From: a virus
Virus record (IMG/VR): IMGVR_UViG_3300036760_000871
Location: 1 to 23,689 of that record
Reading direction: 5' to 3' (one strand)
DNA: 23,689 nucleotides
Position 1 is the stretch's first letter; every line of letters begins with the position of its first letter. The translations under genes and the position numbers were made by a program. Positions 21,838 through 23,689 of the stretch are shown here, piece by piece. The notes beneath the pieces are model-generated. The model saw nothing but the letters and a program-made list of their open reading frames with translations, ran no database searches and was not told the origin of the DNA.

Positions 21838-22118
21838 GACTGCACCACCTTGTCCAGCCGGTGGACCAGGAACTTATTCTGCCCCAGTTCCTTGGTCACG
21901 AAGGCCGTGAAGATGCTGGCGATGTCCTCGCCGACGGCGGTGGACGTGTCCACCGCGATGGTGAAGAGCGCCTGGTCCACGGCGTAGTCCGCGTCCATCC
22001 GAACGCGGCCTTCGCCGTGCAGCCCCTCGGCCGCCAGCGTCGCCAGTAGGAGGGTCTTTTCCGCCTCCTCCAGTGCCGCTCTGCTCAGAAACCTGTACCT
22101 GTAGCCTTGCACGATCAT
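21834..22118 (-). CDS. Conserved-looking small hypothetical protein
   Basis: This 94-residue protein begins MIVQGYRYRFLSRAALEEAE and continues LLLATLAAEGLHGEGRVRMD, VDQALFTIAVDTSTAVGEDI and IFTAFVTKELGQNKFLVHRL. It has a good ribosome binding site (AAGGAAAAG) and ends overlapping the ATPase gene. I recall proteins of this sort beside Sak4-like ATPases in planctomycete prophages, but know no function. The mix of one helical hairpin and strands suggests a compact accessory protein of the recombination pair. Confidence 0.6.
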   Translation of the reverse strand: MIVQGYRYRFLSRAALEEAEKTLLLATLAAEGLHGEGRVRMDADYAVDQALFTIAVDTSTAVGEDIASIFTAFVTKELGQNKFLVHRLDKVVQS

Positions 22119-22163
22119 GGTCTCTTTTCCTTTCAGAGCCGGTTCGCATGGGCGGCTCCCGGA

Positions 22164-22199
22164 TTACCTACCGGCGAGTGCCCGAAACTGTCGGGTTGG
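22164..22199 (-). repeat. 36-nt repeat, copy B (end of sigma gene)
   Basis: This is the second copy of the element at 18384-18419. On the minus strand it contains CCCGA-CAGTT-TCGGG, a 5-bp hairpin with a 5-nt loop, and ends GCCGGTAGGTAA. Here it codes for the sigma-factor C-terminus (NPTVSGTRR, stop TAG inside the repeat), in a different frame from copy A. Confidence 0.7.
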
Positions 22200-22800
22200 C
22201 GCGGGGCTTGGAGAGGTAGATGGTCAGCCCGGCCTGCTCGAAGTGGTCTTTGATCTGCTTCAGGGCCTCGTACACCGTCGAGTGGTGGACACCGATGGCC
22301 TTGGCGACCTCGCGGGGCGAGCCGAGGACGGCGTACTGCTCGAAGACCTCACGGAGCCGGGGCGAGAGCCGATTGGCAGCGTCCGCCAGGTCGATGGCCA
22401 GGTCGTGCCCATCGCCACGCGACGCGCCTGGCCGGCCGACGTGCCGGGCGGCGTCGTCCTCCGTGATCATCTCGCCGCGAAGTTCCCAGCCGCCGGCGGC
22501 GTCCTGGACCCACTGGTCCAAAGAGGCGTCCTCACGTCGGTAGTCACGGTTGCTGGCCTTGCGGGCGGCGACGATGTCGGCCACGGCGTGCTGGACCAGT
22601 GTGATCAGGAAGCCCATCTGCTGTGCCCGAGGCTCGGGCACGGTGGCCCGCTTGCGCACGACCTGCAGCGCAATCTGCTGCTCGATCTCCTCCCGGTCGG
22701 ACTCAGTGAACCGATAATGGCCCACGAGCCGCTGCGCCTTGCTGGTGATGAGGTCGGTGATCTCCTGGGGAAGCGGGGTGCTGCTGCTGATAGGACTCAC
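22168..22800 (-). CDS. Sigma-70-like (ECF-type) RNA polymerase sigma factor
   Basis: This 210-residue protein starts at a GTG (22798-22800) with AAGGAG 7 nt upstream. Region 2-like sequence lies near residues 20-85 (LITSKAQRLVGHYRFTESDR, EEIEQQIALQVVRKRA, LVQHAVADIVAARKASNRDY). A linker follows, then a clear region 4 helix-turn-helix at 145-195 (LSPRLREVFEQYAVLGSPRE, VAKAIGVHHSTVYEALKQIK). Phage-borne factors of this kind usually switch host polymerase to late or early phage promoters. A sigma-like DNA-binding protein without polymerase contact is the alternative, since region 2 is weak. It opens the replication operon, and its ribosome binding site lies inside a hairpin. Confidence 0.7.
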   Translation of the reverse strand: MSPISSSTPLPQEITDLITSKAQRLVGHYRFTESDREEIEQQIALQVVRKRATVPEPRAQQMGFLITLVQHAVADIVAARKASNRDYRREDASLDQWVQDAAGGWELRGEMITEDDAARHVGRPGASRGDGHDLAIDLADAANRLSPRLREVFEQYAVLGSPREVAKAIGVHHSTVYEALKQIKDHFEQAGLTIYLSKPRANPTVSGTRR

Positions 22801-22805
22801 GAGAA

Positions 22806-22819
22806 CGCTCCTTGGAGCG
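22806..22819 (-). promoter_or_regulatory. Hairpin covering the sigma-gene ribosome binding site
   Basis: On the minus strand CGCTCCAAGGAGCG folds on itself (CGCTC/GAGCG around CAAG) and includes the AAGGAG that precedes the GTG start at 22800. In the folded state the ribosome site would be hidden, so translation of the sigma factor could depend on RNA melting or on a coupled upstream reading frame. Confidence 0.35.
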
Positions 22820-23154
22820 AAGGAGGCTCGTGGGTGCCGACTCAGCCGAAGCCGACTGCTTCACCACGTTGGGAAGCCGCTTGGGGTCGCCCCGACTGAG
22901 CGACACCACAGCGGTCTCCGGCGCGGAACCGATGTTCGGCGTCACTCCGAAGAGCGTTTGGGCGAGGCGTGAGATGGCCGCGAGGCGCGGCGAATTGAGA
23001 CGAAGGGCGCATGAAAAAAGCCCGACACGCCGATGTGTGCTGAGCCTTAACTACTTGATGGGGCGTCGCTTACTGTTGGCGGAGAAAATTCATCGCGTTC
23101 TCAGAAATCCGGCGTGACGCCGTCACGGGGGCGTGATTGCGCCCGTGACGCAGG
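22820..23154. other. Leader and intergenic region upstream of the sigma gene
   Basis: No secure gene lies here. A short minus-strand frame from a GTG at 22945 (MTPNIGSAPETAVVSLSRGD) runs into the sigma gene in another frame; it has no clear ribosome site and is doubtful, but could couple translation. The rest holds the terminator at 23014-23041 and the palindromes starting at 23113. The promoter of the leftward replication operon should be between 23010 and 22800, but I see no clear sigma-70 boxes. Confidence 0.35.
23014..23041 (-). terminator. Terminator-like hairpin with T6 tract
   Basis: On the minus strand AGC-ACAC...GTGT-CGG-GCT forms an imperfect hairpin followed by TTTTTT (23019-23014). 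It would end leftward transcripts from the gene at 23155 before the sigma gene, separating the two transcription units. Confidence 0.45.
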
Positions 23155-23159
23155 TCACG
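23113..23159. promoter_or_regulatory. Pair of CGTGAC/GTCACG palindromes
   Basis: CGTGAC-GCC-GTCACG lies at 23113-23127 and CGTGAC-GCAG-GTCACG at 23144-23159; the centres are about 31.5 bp apart, three helical turns. Between them GGGCG/CGCCC forms another inverted repeat (23129-23144). The second palindrome overlaps the stop of the gene at 23155. They could be operator sites for a dimeric repressor or form a long mRNA-end hairpin. Confidence 0.4.
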
Positions 23160-23689
23160 CGTCATCCGTCATGCGGAGCCGAAACGGGACCGTGGACGTC
23201 CACATCTTGGTGTTCGTGTCCTGGTCCGTGACCAGCCCGACGTCGTCCTGGAACCTCACCAAGCGACGAACATATCGCATGGCCCCGCGCTTGGCCGCCG
23301 ATGTGTTCTTGACGCAGCCCTTGAGCGAATCCGGTGACCACTGAAGGAGCATCTTCTGCTCTTCAGGCAGTCTGCCGGAAGGCGAATCATCGTCCGCTTC
23401 CCGGCGTCGCCTGTTCGCCGCCTCGATGCCGGCCAGCAGGATCGTCAACTGCTGTTTCTCGACGACTCGTGTTCCCGCCTCGGTCGGGCGGCCCGCGCTC
23501 GGCTTGGTGAACAATATCTTCAGCGTGCCCTTTTCCCGTGTCGGAGCATCCAGTTCCGCGTAGCATGCCGTGGACGGCGCTGGCACTTCCAGCACATCCG
23601 TCTGCTGGGTGTCAACACCAGTGCCGTCGTCGGTGTCTTCATCGGTCCCCCGCAGAACGCCGGATTCGCAGGTTTCCACGCGGAGCTTG
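23155..23689 (-). CDS. Unrecognised protein, probably partial at the right edge
   Basis: The frame is open from the window edge; a GTG at 23677-23679 would give 174 residues, but the codons upstream (KLR) are also open, so the real start may be outside. The N-terminal part is acidic and disordered (GTDEDTDDGTGVDTQQTDVL). The middle has KGTLKILFTKPSAGRPTEAG and helical QQLTILLAGIEAANRRRREA. The end is basic (NTSAAKRGAMRYVRRLVRFQ) and then TKMWTSTVPFRLRMTDDA. No family is recognised. It lies beyond a terminator and may be outside the main phage operon, either an early phage gene or a host gene. Confidence 0.5.
   Translation of the reverse strand, partial: KLRVETCESGVLRGTDEDTDDGTGVDTQQTDVLEVPAPSTACYAELDAPTREKGTLKILFTKPSAGRPTEAGTRVVEKQQLTILLAGIEAANRRRREADDDSPSGRLPEEQKMLLQWSPDSLKGCVKNTSAAKRGAMRYVRRLVRFQDDVGLVTDQDTNTKMWTSTVPFRLRMTDDA

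Noticed and set aside
22136-22158. GAGCCG/CGGCTC hairpin downstream of the sigma gene as a terminator
   Set aside because: Six pairs with an 11-nt loop and no T run; the following gene is tightly linked, so termination here is unlikely.
22703-22945. An 80-residue minus-strand frame overlapping the sigma gene start
   Set aside because: Weak start context, no clear ribosome site, and its last third is only an alternate frame of the sigma gene. Kept as a possible leader frame only.

Overview
The window is a high-GC stretch (about two thirds G+C by eye) of a tailed-phage genome, most likely a prophage. The gene types and neighbour order resemble prophage-like elements I associate with Planctomycetota; that host guess is an inference from remembered protein families, not shown by any host gene here. 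Nearly everything is on the minus strand, so the biological order runs from high to low coordinates. No integrase, repressor or att site is visible, and both window edges cut through genes or unrecognised sequence.

Right part (23689 to about 14400), early/replication side: an unrecognised gene running off the edge, a minus-strand terminator and a palindrome-rich spacer, a sigma-70-like factor, a small conserved-looking gene, a RecA/Sak4-like ATPase that lacks its P-loop, a probable ssDNA-binding partner, a tRNA-like element, a small Cys protein, an SF2 helicase, a zinc-ribbon protein, a VRR-NUC nuclease, a primase-polymerase/helicase, and small ORFs. A cluster of eight GGGAGRAT octamers lies just past the primase and is a candidate replication origin. 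An orphan ParB-domain DNA methyltransferase and a DUF1937 protein close this block.

Middle (11598-12656): three plus-strand genes, the last encoding a HARE-HTH winged-helix protein. They converge with the DUF1937 gene on a perfect 10-bp terminator-like hairpin and are divergent from the packaging operon.

Left part (11476 to 1), packaging and morphogenesis: small and large terminase, a zinc ribbon, a spacer with a terminator and a CAT-anticodon tRNA-like element, gpW-like protein, lambda-type portal, protease-scaffold-capsid polyprotein, DUF2190 decoration protein, head completion protein, XhlA-like membrane protein, a tail-terminator-like protein with an added repeat domain, a gp10-like protein, tail tube, tail chaperone with a probable -1 frameshift, lipoprotein, two small membrane proteins, and the start of the tape measure. 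Most genes are translationally coupled by ATGA, GTGA or TGATG overlaps.

The main surprise is decay. Three essential genes look as if they carry internal deletions: the major capsid protein (out of frame), the gp10/tail-tube boundary, and the P-loop of the RecA-like ATPase. Either this is a defective prophage or the assembly has collapsed at three places. Other notable features are a 36-nt repeat used in different reading frames at the 3' ends of two genes, two degenerate tRNA-like elements, the iteron cluster and paired palindromes about three helical turns apart.
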